A DNA stretch of 64,000 nucleotides from Cupriavidus sp. D39 (GCF_026627925.1 NZ_JAPNLE010000009.1:3906001-3970000); one strand, 5' to 3'; shown: positions 1-9,647, counted from the first letter of the stretch. Numbers and translations: made by a program. Notes: generated by a model not told the origin, from the sequence alone.

Positions 1-1752
1 GACGCCATCTCGGCCACGCTGGTGGACTACCCGATCTCGTCTTACGTCGAGTACTTCCGCATCAAGCCGCAGATGTTCGATGCCAGCGGCCTGGCCCGCA
101 TCGATGCCCCCGACGACCAGGTGCGCGCCTTCCTGCAGCGCTACAAGGGCCAGGCCATTGCCGACCGCATGCGCAATGACTGGCTGCTGGTGCTGGGCAA
201 GAAGCGCGACTGGGCCAATTTCGATGTCGAATACCCGCAGTTCGTGCTCAAGGACGATACGCAGGTCGAGTGCTACGCGCTGCTGTCGCGCGCGCTCAAG
301 GGCCAGAACGTGGCGGCGGATGCACGCGCGGCGCTGAGCGATCCACGCTACTACGGCGAAGGTTGTGTCGACCTGATCGGCTACCTGGCCCAAAGCAAGC
401 AGATCGAGCCGAGCGACGCGGCCTTCCAGGCACGCCAGGCGCTGGAGCAGAACTATGTGACGCTGGCCGGGCGCATCGCCGCCACCGTGCCCGACGCGCG
501 CGGCGACAGCGACGCCCTCGCCACCGTGGTCAAGATGGCGCGCAACGATCCCTCCCAGGCCGCGGCCTACCTCAGCGCCAACGCCGGCAGCCTGTCGCGC
601 GAGGAGCAGGGCGCTGGCTGGGGCGTGATCGGCCAGTTTGCCGCCAAGAAGCTCGCGCCCGAGGCGGCCGGCTACTACCGCCGCCAGATGGACCTGGGCG
701 GCAACCAGTGGCTGTCAGACGAAACGCAGGAGTGGCGCGTGCGCGCCGCGCTGCGCCAGGGCGACTGGAGGCAGGTGCGCCAGGCGGTGGAGCTGATGCG
801 CCCCGAGCTGCGCGCCAAGGACCCGGCCTGGACGTACTGGTACGGCCGCGCGCTCAAGGCGGACAACCGCGGCGCCGAGGCCGAGAAACAGTTCCAGTCG
901 ATTGCCGGCCAGTTCAACTTCTATGGCCAGCTGGCCAGCGAGGAACTGGGCAATCGCATCGTGCTGCCGGCACGCACGGCGGTCAGCGATGCCGAGGTCA
1001 ATGCCATGCGCACCCGCCCGGGCTTCCTGCGCGCGCAGAAGCTCTATGACCTGAACCTGCGCTTCGAGGGCAACCGCGAATGGAACTGGGAGCTGCGCGG
1101 CATGACCGACCGCCAGCTGCTGGCCGCTGCCGACTACGCCCGCCGCATCGAGCTGCTGGACCGCGCCGTGAACACGGCCGACCGCACCCAGGCCGAGCAC
1201 GACTTCTCGCTGCGCTTCCTGATGCCGTACCGCGACATCATGCAGCGCGCCACCGATGACGTGGGCCTGGACATGGCGTGGGCCTATGGCCTGGTGCGCC
1301 AGGAATCGCGCTTCATCATGAACGCGCGCTCCTCGGCGGGGGCCCATGGCCTGATGCAGGTGATGCCGGCGACCGCCAAGTGGGTGGCGCGCAAGATCGG
1401 CATGAGCGATTTCTCGCCCTCGATGATGAGCGATCCCAATATCAACATCCAGCTCGGCACCAACTACATGAGCATGGTGTTTACCGACCTGGACAGCTCC
1501 TGGACGCTGGCGTCGGCCGCCTACAACGCTGGCCCGGGCCGTCCCAAGAACTGGCGCTCCAGTTTGCCGCGCGCGGTCGAGGGTGCGATCTTCGCCGAGA
1601 CCATTCCGTTCTCGGAGACCCGGACCTACGTGAAGAATGTACTGTCGAACGCCACGTACTATGCTGCATTGATGAGCGGCCGGCCGCAGTCGCTCAAGGA
1701 TCGCCTGGGCGTGGTGTCGCCGTCGCAGGTCACCACGACCAGCCTGCCCTGA
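1..1752 (+). CDS. slt: Soluble lytic murein transglycosylase, 5' end missing
   Basis: This is a periplasmic enzyme that cleaves the MurNAc-GlcNAc bond of peptidoglycan to give 1,6-anhydro muropeptides. The frame is open from base 1, so the N-terminus and signal peptide lie outside the window; an in-frame GTG at 22 is not the real start. The first ~370 residues are alpha-helical and Slt70-like (superhelical U/L domain). The C-terminal catalytic domain shows VRQESRF with the catalytic Glu, then GLMQVMPATA, and AYNAGPGR further on. These are the family 1 lytic transglycosylase motifs. The stop is followed by a ~105-base gap before the next gene on the same strand. Confidence 0.93.
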   Translation, partial: DAISATLVDYPISSYVEYFRIKPQMFDASGLARIDAPDDQVRAFLQRYKGQAIADRMRNDWLLVLGKKRDWANFDVEYPQFVLKDDTQVECYALLSRALKGQNVAADARAALSDPRYYGEGCVDLIGYLAQSKQIEPSDAAFQARQALEQNYVTLAGRIAATVPDARGDSDALATVVKMARNDPSQAAAYLSANAGSLSREEQGAGWGVIGQFAAKKLAPEAAGYYRRQMDLGGNQWLSDETQEWRVRAALRQGDWRQVRQAVELMRPELRAKDPAWTYWYGRALKADNRGAEAEKQFQSIAGQFNFYGQLASEELGNRIVLPARTAVSDAEVNAMRTRPGFLRAQKLYDLNLRFEGNREWNWELRGMTDRQLLAAADYARRIELLDRAVNTADRTQAEHDFSLRFLMPYRDIMQRATDDVGLDMAWAYGLVRQESRFIMNARSSAGAHGLMQVMPATAKWVARKIGMSDFSPSMMSDPNINIQLGTNYMSMVFTDLDSSWTLASAAYNAGPGRPKNWRSSLPRAVEGAIFAETIPFSETRTYVKNVLSNATYYAALMSGRPQSLKDRLGVVSPSQVTTTSLP

Positions 1753-1857
1753 GGTTTTAACGCCTTAGAGGCAGCGCGGTCTGCAGGCCGATGCGGCAGC
1801 CGGCGCGTGCTCCAGCCCTGGAGCACGCGCCAGTCGTCCCATGCCACGGAGAGATCC

Positions 1858-2883
1858 ATGCAGACCAGCAACGTTCTAGTGATCGGAGGGGCCGGCTTTC
1901 TCGGCAGCCACCTGGTGGCCCGGCTGGCGGGCGTTGCCACCGCGTCGGCCACGCCGCTGGAGCCGGGCACCGTCGTGGAGCCGCCTCTCGACCCCGAGCG
2001 GATCGTGGTCGCCACCCGCGACGCCGAGCATGCGCAGCACCTGCTGCTGTTGCCGCGCGTGGAGGTGATCGAGCTGGACGTGAGAAACGATGTCGCGCTG
2101 AATGCCGCCATCGGCACGCTGGGCACCGACGGCATCGTGGTCAACCTGGTCGGCATTCTCCACGGCGAACGCGCCGAGCCCTACGGCGCTGCCTTTGCCG
2201 CGGCGCACGTGGACCTGCCGCGGCGCATCGTCGAGGCCTGCCGCAGCACGGGCGTGCGCAGGCTGTTGCACATGAGCGCGCTGGGCGCCGACAGCGCCGG
2301 CCCGTCGATGTACCTGCGCAGCAAGGGCGACGGCGAGCGCGTGGTGCGCGAGAGCGCTCTGGACTGGACCATCTTCCGTCCGTCCGTGATATTTGGCCCC
2401 GACGACCATTTCCTCAATCTGTTCGCCCATATGCAGGAACTGGCGCCGGTGGTGCCGCTCGCCTGCGCGCAAGCCAGGTTCCAGCCGGTGTACGTGCAGG
2501 ACGTGGCGCAGGCCATGGTCAACGCCATGGCGACCCCGGCCACCATCGGTCACGCCTACGACCTGGCGGGGCCGCAGGTCTATACGCTAGAGGAGCTGGT
2601 GCGTTTTGCGGGCCGCGCCAGCGGGCACCCGCGCCCGGTCCTGCACCTGCCCGACGCCCTGGCCCGCGTGCAGGCAGCCATCCTCGAACATATGCCGGGC
2701 GCACCGGTGATGACGCGCGACAACCTGGACTCCATGCGGCTCGACAATGTCATGCACGGGACGATTGCGCCCGAGCTTGGGCTGCGCCAGCCGGTGGGGC
2801 TGGAGGTGGTGATGACCGATGTGCTGGCGGGCCGCGGGCACGAGAGCTTCATGCTGGGACTGCGGCGCAGCGGGTACCGTTGA
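1858..2883 (+). CDS. NDUFA9-like NAD(P)-binding SDR protein
   Basis: An extended/atypical short-chain dehydrogenase of 341 residues with the N-terminal Rossmann motif VIGGAGFLGSHL. It resembles the complex I NDUFA9 subunit family (YwnB/NmrA-like epimerase fold) that is common in Burkholderiales. In bacteria the role is not firmly established; a quinone- or redox-linked role is inferred only from the family. The ATG at 1858 is chosen because it is preceded by ACGGAGAG and immediately precedes the Rossmann strand. An upstream alternative start at 1807 would add low-complexity residues. It lies between slt and a GST, all on the same strand. Confidence 0.85.
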   Translation: MQTSNVLVIGGAGFLGSHLVARLAGVATASATPLEPGTVVEPPLDPERIVVATRDAEHAQHLLLLPRVEVIELDVRNDVALNAAIGTLGTDGIVVNLVGILHGERAEPYGAAFAAAHVDLPRRIVEACRSTGVRRLLHMSALGADSAGPSMYLRSKGDGERVVRESALDWTIFRPSVIFGPDDHFLNLFAHMQELAPVVPLACAQARFQPVYVQDVAQAMVNAMATPATIGHAYDLAGPQVYTLEELVRFAGRASGHPRPVLHLPDALARVQAAILEHMPGAPVMTRDNLDSMRLDNVMHGTIAPELGLRQPVGLEVVMTDVLAGRGHESFMLGLRRSGYR

Positions 2884-3084
2884 GCGGCAGGCAGGGCCGG
2901 CGCGGCCCGGTTCGGCCTTGCGCTTGTGACCTGGATTCACATCGCTGCGAGCGTAATTCGCTGGAGGCGCTCTGCGCGGCTGGCTACAATGGTTCGTTCG
3001 CCGGGATGTGGTTCCGCCCGCACGCTTCGCGCTGCGGCTTGCCCCGGCCGCTCCCTCCCCCACGTTTCCTGCAAGGATTTTGCG

Positions 3085-3774
3085 ATGAAGCTCGTCATCG
3101 GCAACAAGAATTACTCTTCCTGGTCGCTGCGCCCCTGGTTGCTGATGCGGCAGGCGGGCATTGCGTTCGAGGAGGTCAAGGTGCGCTTGTTCGTGGCCGG
3201 ATTTGACGAAGCGATTGCCCGGCACTCGCCCGCTGGCAAGGTGCCGGTGCTGGTCGATGGCGATATCTCCGTATGGGACTCGCTGTCGATCGCCGAATAC
3301 CTGGCCGAGGCCTTTCCCGAGAAGCAGCTCTGGCCGGCCGACCGTGCCGAGCGCGCGCACGCGCGCTCGATCTGCGCGGAGATGCATTCGGGCTTCGGCA
3401 ACCTGCGCAGCCAGTTGCCGATGAACGTCACCGCGGTGCTGCCGGGCATGGGCTGGAACGTAGCGGTACAGCGCGACGTGGACCGCGTCGCCGCGATCTG
3501 GTCAGGCCTGCGCGCACGCCACGCTGGCGCCGGCCCGTTCCTGTTCGGCACGTTCACCATCGCCGACGCATTTTTCGCGCCTGTGGTCAGCCGCTTTGCC
3601 ACCTACGGCATCCACCTGCCCGACGCCGCCAAGCAATATGCGGACTTTATCCTGGCGCTGCCGGCCATGCAGGCATGGATCGCCGATGCCCATGAAGAGC
3701 GCGATTTTGTCGCCTCCGACGAGCCCTACCGTCTCGTCCCCGATCGCGCCGACGCGGTCGTGATCAACCATTGA
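3085..3774 (+). CDS. Glutathione S-transferase family protein
   Basis: A cytosolic GST of 229 residues. The N-terminal thioredoxin-like domain begins with IGNKNYSSWSLRPW, where the Ser pair is the usual catalytic position of this subfamily. VPVLVDGD and the SLSIAEYLAE segment match the glutathione gamma-Glu site. The C-terminal all-helical domain follows from about residue 90. ATG 3085 is chosen over an upstream start at 2926 because the extension is low-complexity and the GST fold begins exactly here. The stop overlaps the possible TTG start region of cca, so the two are probably co-transcribed. The substrate cannot be predicted. Confidence 0.9.
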   Translation: MKLVIGNKNYSSWSLRPWLLMRQAGIAFEEVKVRLFVAGFDEAIARHSPAGKVPVLVDGDISVWDSLSIAEYLAEAFPEKQLWPADRAERAHARSICAEMHSGFGNLRSQLPMNVTAVLPGMGWNVAVQRDVDRVAAIWSGLRARHAGAGPFLFGTFTIADAFFAPVVSRFATYGIHLPDAAKQYADFILALPAMQAWIADAHEERDFVASDEPYRLVPDRADAVVINH

Positions 3775-3782
3775 GCTCGTCC

Positions 3783-5018
3783 ATGCAGGTCTATGCCGTA
3801 GGCGGAGCCATCCGCGACGCCCTGCTGGGCTTGTCGAGCCAGGACCGCGACTACGTGGTGGTGGGCGCAACCCCGGCCGAGATGGAAGCCGAAGGCTACA
3901 AGCCGGTAGGCAAGGATTTCCCCGTTTTCCTCCATCCCAGGACCCGGGAGGAATACGCGCTGGCCCGCACCGAGCGCAAGACCGCGGCGGGCTACAAGGG
4001 CTTTTCGTTCTATTGCGCACCGGACGTGACGCTGGAAGACGACCTGGTGCGGCGCGACCTTACCATCAACGCCATGGCGCAAGCGGTGGGCGATGACGGC
4101 GCGCTCACCGGCCCCGTGATCGATCCCTACGGCGGGCAGCCCGACCTTGCCGCACGGCTGTTCCGCCATGTGTCGGACGCTTTCGCCGAAGACCCGGTGC
4201 GGATCCTGCGCGTGGCGCGCTTCGCGGCGCGTTTTGTCGATTTCACGGTAGCGACGGAGACGCTGGTGCTGATGCGCCGGATGGTGGAAGCCGGCGAGGT
4301 CGACGCGCTGGTGGCTGAGCGCGTCTGGCAGGAACTCGCGCGCGGCCTGATGGAGGCGCGGCCCTCCCGCATGTTCGAGGTGCTGCGCGAATGCGGCGCG
4401 CTGGCGCGGCTGCTGCCCGAGCTGGACCGGCTATGGGGCGTGCCGCAGCGGGCCGATTACCACCCGGAGGTGGATACCGGCGTGCATGTGATGATGGTGG
4501 TGGATACCGCTGCCGCGATGGGCGTCTCGCTGCCGGTGCGCTTTGCCGCGCTGGTGCACGACCTGGGCAAGGGCACCACGCCAGAGGATGTGCTGCCGCG
4601 CCATCTCGGCCACGAGCAGCGCAGCGTGGAATTGCTGGAGGCGGTTTGCAAGCGGTTGCGCGTGCCGACCGAGTGCCGTGACCTGGCGGTGGTGGTGGCG
4701 CGCGAGCACGGCAATATCCATCGCTCCGAGGCGTTTGGCGCTGCCGCGCTGACGCGTTTGCTGGAGCGGTGCGATGCCCTGCGCAAGCCGGCGCGGTTTG
4801 CCGAAGCGCTGCAGGCTTGCGAGGCGGATGCGCGAGGGCGGCTTGGGTTTGAAGACCGGGCGTATCCGCAGACGGCGCGGCTGTTGATGGCGTTGGAGGC
4901 GGCGGCTTCGGTGGATGCGGGGGCGGTGGCGCGGGAATGCGCTGGTAATCCGGGCCTGATCAAGGATCGGGTGCATGCGGCGCGGGTGGCGGCGGTGGAG
5001 GCGCGGCTCGCGGAGTAG
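3783..5018 (+). CDS. cca: Multifunctional CCA tRNA nucleotidyltransferase
   Basis: Adds and repairs the 3' CCA end of tRNAs, with 2'-phosphatase and phosphodiesterase activity in its HD domain. At 411 residues it matches the usual length of the HD-containing gammaproteobacterial/betaproteobacterial form. The head domain shows AVGGAIRDALLG and RRDLTINAMA, typical of class II nucleotidyltransferases. The HD motif appears as VHDLGKG near residue 260. The start is ATG 3783, ten bases after the GST stop; a TTG at 3771 in the same frame would overlap the GST. Tight spacing suggests an operon with the GST. Confidence 0.95.
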   Translation: MQVYAVGGAIRDALLGLSSQDRDYVVVGATPAEMEAEGYKPVGKDFPVFLHPRTREEYALARTERKTAAGYKGFSFYCAPDVTLEDDLVRRDLTINAMAQAVGDDGALTGPVIDPYGGQPDLAARLFRHVSDAFAEDPVRILRVARFAARFVDFTVATETLVLMRRMVEAGEVDALVAERVWQELARGLMEARPSRMFEVLRECGALARLLPELDRLWGVPQRADYHPEVDTGVHVMMVVDTAAAMGVSLPVRFAALVHDLGKGTTPEDVLPRHLGHEQRSVELLEAVCKRLRVPTECRDLAVVVAREHGNIHRSEAFGAAALTRLLERCDALRKPARFAEALQACEADARGRLGFEDRAYPQTARLLMALEAAASVDAGAVARECAGNPGLIKDRVHAARVAAVEARLAE

Positions 5019-5756
5019 GGGAGGTGTCGTGCTGGACCAAACCGTTGGCCTCGGTTTTCGTGGCTCCTAGCCAAACCACCCCTCTCCGCGGCCCTCTCCC
5101 CATGAGGGGATAGGGAGTAAACACCGTCGTCGTTCCAGGCGGCTTCGGCGCATCCTGTCAGCTTCGTTTGGCACCCGGGGCTTGCGCGTTTGCGCTGGCC
5201 CGTGGTGTTCAAATCCCAACAGGGTGCTCCCCCTCCGCCTGGCGGGAGAGCAACCGTGTCAAGTGGGGTCGGGGGAGAGGGCGGGCGTTGGATGTGGCGT
5301 TGGCCTGCTTGACGTCAAAAGGTCAAAAGCTCAACGGCTTAAAGTCAAAGGCAGTTTCACCTCCCCTGCGGGGAGGCGACCTACTTTCTTGTCTCGCCAA
5401 GAAAGTAGGCAAAGAAGGCGACCCGGATGGGGCGAAAGACTCCTCGTCGGCAGGCAAAAAGAGCGGCCGGGGGCCAAACTCACATCGCCTTAGGGCGATG
5501 CTCAGACATGGGTCCCTCTTTTCCGCTCTTTTGGCTTGCCGACGAGGCGCCGCATAACGGGAGATGAAAACCTTGACGGCTCGCTGCGCATCGCGGGCGG
5601 GTGATTTCCGCCTGGCCGGCGGAAATCACGGCTACACCGATTGGTTCTCTATTCCCGTCGGTTTGCTCCCCTCCCCGCCTGGCGGGAGAGGGGCCGGGGA
5701 GAGGGCGGGCGGTCGCAGAGGCGATATCCGCCACCATGCCGCGGCGTCCTCAGGCG
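5019..5756. other. Repeat-rich intergenic region without a gene
   Basis: About 740 bases between cca and the convergent DUF2905 gene. I see no credible coding sequence. It contains a copy of the TAGCTAAGCCACC-type repeat (about 5035-5130), GC-rich CCCTCTCC/GGAGAGGG palindromes, and one copy of the nested-hairpin element (5344-5711) that recurs inverted at 46331-46650. Confidence 0.8.
5344..5711 (+). repeat. Dispersed nested-hairpin intergenic element, copy A
   Basis: Shares its order of blocks with 46331-46650 read on the minus strand: GTCAAAGGC, CAGTTTCACCTCCCC, a GGGGAGGCGAC box, AAAGAGCGGCCGGG, an ATCGCCTTA-GGCGAT palindrome, CAGACATGGGTCCCTC, TTTTCCGCTCTTTT, CTTGACGGCTCGC, a GGCGGAAATCACGGC box, and a final GAGAGGGCGGGCG. 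This copy has an extra 45-base insert with a perfect hairpin, CTACTTTCTTG/CAAGAAAGTAG with loop TCTCGC (5381-5408), absent from copy B. Noncoding. Confidence 0.8.
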
Positions 5757-5951
5757 CTAGAACAACTTCCCAATCACCAACGCCACCATCGACAATAGAA
5801 TCGTCGAAGCAAACGGCAACACGAACTCCCGCCCGAACAACCGAAACCGCAAATCCCCCGGCAGCCGCCCCAGCCCCAGCTTCTGCAGCCAGGGCAGCGC
5901 CGACGACAGCACGACGACGGCGAGGAAGATGGTGAAAGTCCAGCGCAGCAT
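5757..5951 (-). CDS. Small DUF2905 membrane protein
   Basis: A 64-residue protein with two predicted membrane helices, one at each end (TIFLAVVVLSSALPWL and FASTILLSMVALVIGKLF). The central LGRLPGDLRF motif is characteristic of the DUF2905 family. The function is unknown. ATG 5951 is chosen because it starts just before the first helix; longer frames upstream are arginine- and alanine-rich and not family-like. It lies about 40 bases downstream of the methyltransferase at 5995-7201 on the same strand, and may be co-transcribed with it. Confidence 0.8.
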   Translation of the reverse strand: MLRWTFTIFLAVVVLSSALPWLQKLGLGRLPGDLRFRLFGREFVLPFASTILLSMVALVIGKLF

Positions 5952-5994
5952 GGCGGCGTGCCTAGAGGATAAAGGGTGGGATTCGGTGGCAGGA

Positions 5995-7201
5995 CTATAG
6001 CGCGTGGCTGCGATCGCCGCGTGCGAAGCCGGCCAGCGGCAGCGCCGCATCGAAGTCGCGGGTCAGCGCGATGACCTTGAACAGTTCGCCCATCTCGGCC
6101 TCCGACAGCAGCTTTTGCACAGCGTTGGCGGCGGGCAGGAAGTTGCGCGTGTCGTTGGGGTCCAGCGCCATCAGCAGTTCGGTGATGCCGGCATTCATCA
6201 GGAAGCGCGCCTGCGAGGCGAAGCCGGCCACCGTCAGCCCGGCATCAGCCGCGGCGTGGGCGATGCCGCTGAAGTTGACGTGGGCGGTGATGTCCTGCAG
6301 GCCGGGGTAGAGGAAGGGGTCCGGGTGGGCGTGATGGCGGTAGTGGCACATCAGCGTGCCGCCGACGCGCTGCGGATGGTAGTACTCGGCGGCGGGGAAA
6401 CCGTAGTCGATCAGGAACACCGCCCCGCGCGTGAGCATCGTGCCCACCGCCCGCATGAAGCCTTCGGCCTCGGCGTGGGTTTCGGTGACGATATCGTGGT
6501 CGCCGGCCACGGCGTGCAGCGCCTCGGGCAGGGCATCTGCCGCCAGGGGGCGGTCGGAGAAGACAAAGGCGGCGTCCGCTGCGTCCGCTTGATCGGCATC
6601 GTCATCCCGGCGGGCTACGCCGCGCTCCAGCCAGCGGCCATGGCTGCGGGCGAACAGCCTCACCGGCATGGCGTCCAGCACTTCGTTGCCGACCACGATC
6701 CCCTCGAAATGCTCGGGCAGCGTATCCAGCCAGGCGACGCGCGGGGCCAGGTGCGGCGCGCGCGCGGCCAGCGTGGCCTGCTGGCGCGCGCGCAGCTCGC
6801 CGGAGAGCTCGACGATGGCGTAGCGCTCGGGCAACTGGCCTTCCTGCTCCAGGGCCAGCAGCAGGTCGGCGGCGAGCCGGCCGGTGCCGGCGCCGAATTC
6901 CAGGACCTGCGACAGGCCTTGCGCCAGCAGGGGCGCGAACTGGCGCGCAAGCGTACGGGCGAAATACGGGCTGAGCTCGGGGGCGGTGATGAAGTCGCTG
7001 CCATCGCGCGCGTCGCGGCCGAACTTGGCGGCGCCGCCGCTGTAGTAGCCCAGCCCGGGCGCATATAGCGCAAGCGCCATATAGCGGTCGAAACCGAGCC
7101 AGCCGCCCGCGTCGTCGATAGCCTGGCCGATGTGCGCGGTCAGCGCGGCGGACGCCGACAGTGCGTCGGCGGGGGAAGGGTAAACTAATGCCTTTGTGCA
7201 T
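5995..7201 (-). CDS. MidA/NDUFAF7-like SAM-dependent methyltransferase (one-base frameshift)
   Basis: A class I methyltransferase of the DUF185 family (NDUFAF7/MidA-like, a protein arginine methyltransferase in eukaryotes). The domain shows GFDRYMALALYAPGLGYY near the N-terminus and the SAM-binding FGAGTGRLAADLL. The main frame has no ATG, GTG or TTG start near the expected N-terminus. An ATG at 7201 in another frame reads MHKGISLPFP and joins ADALSASAALTAH if one base is removed from the C5 run (plus-strand G5, 7171-7175). This yields 401 residues, the normal length. I infer a sequencing insertion rather than a dead gene. It is divergent from the SDR gene at 7217. Confidence 0.82.
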
Positions 7202-7216
7202 ACCGCGATTGTAGCA

Positions 7217-8043
7217 ATGCCAGCCTCCGAATCCCCTGACTCCGCATCGCCTGCCGGCGCTACCGCCGCCGCAGCCTCCGCTACCCCGCGCGCGGCATCG
7301 CGCTTGTCACCGGCGCCGCGCGCCGGCTCGGGCGCGTGATCGCGCTGGAACTGGCCGCGCGCGGCTGGGACGTGGCGGTACACTGCCACCGCTCGCTGGC
7401 CGAGGCCGAGGCGCTGGCCGAACAGATCCGCGCCGGCGGACGGCGCGCCGCCGTGCTGCAGGCCGACCTGGCCGACGAGGCGTCCACCGCCACGCTGATC
7501 AAGGCCTGCACCGATGCGCTGGGCGTGCCGACCTGCCTGGTCAACAATGCCTCGCTGTTCCAGTACGACGTGGCCACCAGCTTTTCCTATGCCTCGCTCG
7601 ATACGCATATGCGCACCAATGTGGCCGCGCCGCTGCTGCTCGCGCGGGAAATGCACCGTGCCATGTCGGACACGCAGCGCGGCGTGGTCATCAACCTGCT
7701 CGACCAGAAGCTGGATAACCTGAATCCGGACTTCCTGTCGTACACCCTGTCCAAGGCGGCGCTGCAGACGGCCACCGTGCAACTGGCCCAGGCACTGGGG
7801 CCCAAGCTGCGCGTGGTGGGCGTGGCGCCCGGCATCACCATGGTCTCGGGCGACCAGTCCAGCCCGGGCTTCCGGCGCGCCCACCGCATGACGCCGCTGG
7901 GGCAGTCGTCCACGCCGGAAGACATCGCGCAGGCGGTGGCCTACCTGGCCGAGGCGCGCGCCGTGACCGGCACCACGCTTTACGTCGACGGCGGCCAGCA
8001 CCTGATGCCGCTGGCGCGCGACGTGATGTTCCTGACTGAATAA
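7217..8043 (+). CDS. FolM-like SDR oxidoreductase (pteridine reductase type, one-base frameshift)
   Basis: A short-chain dehydrogenase with the cofactor motif LVTGAARRLG, an NNAS segment, the catalytic YTLSK (YxxxK), and C-terminal YVDGGQHLMP. The motif pattern and adjacency to folB suggest dihydromonapterin/dihydrofolate reductase (FolM) activity; this is inferred. The Rossmann motif lies upstream of the first start in its frame (GTG 7336), while ATG 7217 is in another frame. A missing base near 7293-7296 joins them and gives 275 residues with an alanine-rich leader. Starting at GTG 7336 would delete the cofactor motif, so that start is rejected. The folB start lies ~70 bases downstream. Confidence 0.82.
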
Positions 8044-8111
8044 TCGAATAACGTACCGGCGCGCGCGCCATGACCGCGCGTGCCTTCTCCTTCTTTTTCC
8101 TCTCCCCCATC

Positions 8112-8513
8112 ATGACCATGCTCGCCGCCCTCACACACCCCAGCCTGCAAGACTGCCGCCGCATGTTCTTGCGCAACTACGAAGTGCGGATCAATATCGG
8201 CGTGCACGAATTCGAGAAAAAGGGCGAACAGCGCGTGCTGATCAATATCGACCTGTTCGTGCCGCTGGCCCAGAGCACGCCGCAGGACGACAAGTTGCAG
8301 GAAGTGGTGGACTACGACTTCATGCGCAATACGGTCGCCGAGCGCATGGCGCAGGGCCACGTCCACCTGCAGGAAACCCTGTGCGACGACGTGGCGCGCG
8401 CCATGCTCAAGCACCCCAAGGTGCGCGCCGTGCGCGTATCGACCGAAAAGCCGGACGTCTATCCGGACTGCGATTCGGTCGGCGTCGAGGTGTTCCACAT
8501 CAAGAGCGAGTAA
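8112..8513 (+). CDS. folB: Dihydroneopterin aldolase
   Basis: Converts 7,8-dihydroneopterin to 6-hydroxymethyl-7,8-dihydropterin in folate synthesis. The domain contains FLRNYEVRINIGVHEFEK with the conserved Glu, VVDYDFM, and C-terminal KPDVYPDCDSVGVEV. I prefer ATG 8112 (or 8118, three codons in) over ATG 8070, which would add a phenylalanine-rich stretch not expected in FolB. No clear Shine-Dalgarno helps decide. It follows the FolM-like gene closely on the same strand, making a plausible pterin gene pair. Confidence 0.92.
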   Translation: MTMLAALTHPSLQDCRRMFLRNYEVRINIGVHEFEKKGEQRVLINIDLFVPLAQSTPQDDKLQEVVDYDFMRNTVAERMAQGHVHLQETLCDDVARAMLKHPKVRAVRVSTEKPDVYPDCDSVGVEVFHIKSE

Positions 8514-8687
8514 GTTAGTCAGTGAGCTAGTTGCCCTGGCAGGCCACCGGCGCAGGGTGGCGGCTCACGGTAAAATGCCGGGTTCTCCGGCCCCGGCAGC
8601 CTGCATGTGATGCAACGGCCGCATTGCGCGCCGCTTTGCCTTTGCTTTGCCGTACCCATTGCCCCATCGCCCCATCGCCCCATCGCC

Positions 8688-9629
8688 ATGACCGCCACCA
8701 CGCATTCCAAGAACTTCTTCCGTCTGGAGACCTATCTCCAGTCGCAGACGGGCCGCGCCATCGGCGATTTCAAGATGATCGAGGATGGCGACACGGTGCT
8801 GGTGTGCCTAAGCGGCGGCAAGGACTCGTACACCATGCTGTCGGTGCTGATGGCGTTGCAAAAACGCGCGCCGGTCAAGTTCAAGCTGATCGCGATGAAC
8901 CTGGACCAGAAGCAGCCGGGTTTTCCCGCGCACATCCTGCCCGCCTACCTGAAATCGGTGGGGGTGGAGTACGTAATTGTCGACGCGGATACCTATTCCA
9001 TCGTCAAGGAGAAGGTGCCCGAGGGCAAGACCACCTGCTCGCTGTGCTCGCGCCTGCGCCGCGGCGTGATCTACCGTACCGCCAAGGAGCTCGGCGCCAA
9101 CAAGATCGCGCTGGGCCACCATCGTGACGACATCATCCAGACCTTCTTCCTGAACCTGTTCTTTGGCGGCAAGATGAAGGCGATGCCACCCAAGCTGGCC
9201 ACCGACGACGGCCAGCACATCGTGATCCGCCCGCTGGCCTATTGCCCTGAAAAGGACATTGCCAGCTACGCGCGCGCCATGGAGTACCCGATCATCCCGT
9301 GCAACCTGTGCGGCTCGCAGGAGAACCTGCAGCGCAAGAAGGTCAAGGAGATGGTGTTGGAGTGGGAGCGGACCAATCCGGGGCGCACCGACAATATCTT
9401 CGCCGCGCTGCGCAGCGTGGTGCCGTCGCATCTGGCCGATACCGATCTGTTCGATTTCAACGGGCTGGCAACGGGCCTGGCCAAGGTGGACGAGGCGGCG
9501 CTGTTCGGCGAGACCACCTTCTCCCAGCAGCCGCTGGTCTTTGCCGGCGGCATGGAAGAGAACAAGCTGGAATTCGTGCGCTTCGAGAAACCCGCGCCGG
9601 CCAACCCGGCGCAGCCTGCCGCCGAATAG
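8688..9629 (+). CDS. ttcA: tRNA 2-thiocytidine(32) synthetase TtcA
   Basis: Thiolates cytidine-32 in tRNA. It is an ATP-pyrophosphatase of 313 residues with the PP-loop [10 protein letters not shown]. The cysteine pairs that carry the Fe-S cluster and act in thiolation are visible in [13 protein letters not shown] and [13 protein letters not shown] 8688 is chosen since the family starts just before NFFRLE. The upstream ~80 bases are open but hold a short direct repeat of GCCCCATC, so an earlier start (8607) is unlikely. It follows folB by ~175 bases, with a possible promoter between. Confidence 0.94.
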   Translation: MTATTHSKNFFRLETYLQSQTGRAIGDFKMIEDGDTVLVCLSGGKDSYTMLSVLMALQKRAPVKFKLIAMNLDQKQPGFPAHILPAYLKSVGVEYVIVDADTYSIVKEKVPEGKTTCSLCSRLRRGVIYRTAKELGANKIALGHHRDDIIQTFFLNLFFGGKMKAMPPKLATDDGQHIVIRPLAYCPEKDIASYARAMEYPIIPCNLCGSQENLQRKKVKEMVLEWERTNPGRTDNIFAALRSVVPSHLADTDLFDFNGLATGLAKVDEAALFGETTFSQQPLVFAGGMEENKLEFVRFEKPAPANPAQPAAE

Positions 9630-9647
9630 GCCACCCGGCGGCCCCCA

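Noticed and set aside
5182..5557. Two plus-strand frames of ~100-130 codons after cca
   Set aside because: They lie in dispersed repeats shared with 46.3-46.65 kb and other gaps, and do not resemble a protein family.
7202..8001. The long upstream extension of the methyltransferase frame across the SDR gene
   Set aside because: It is antisense to a conserved SDR; the true start is explained by an indel at 7171-7175.
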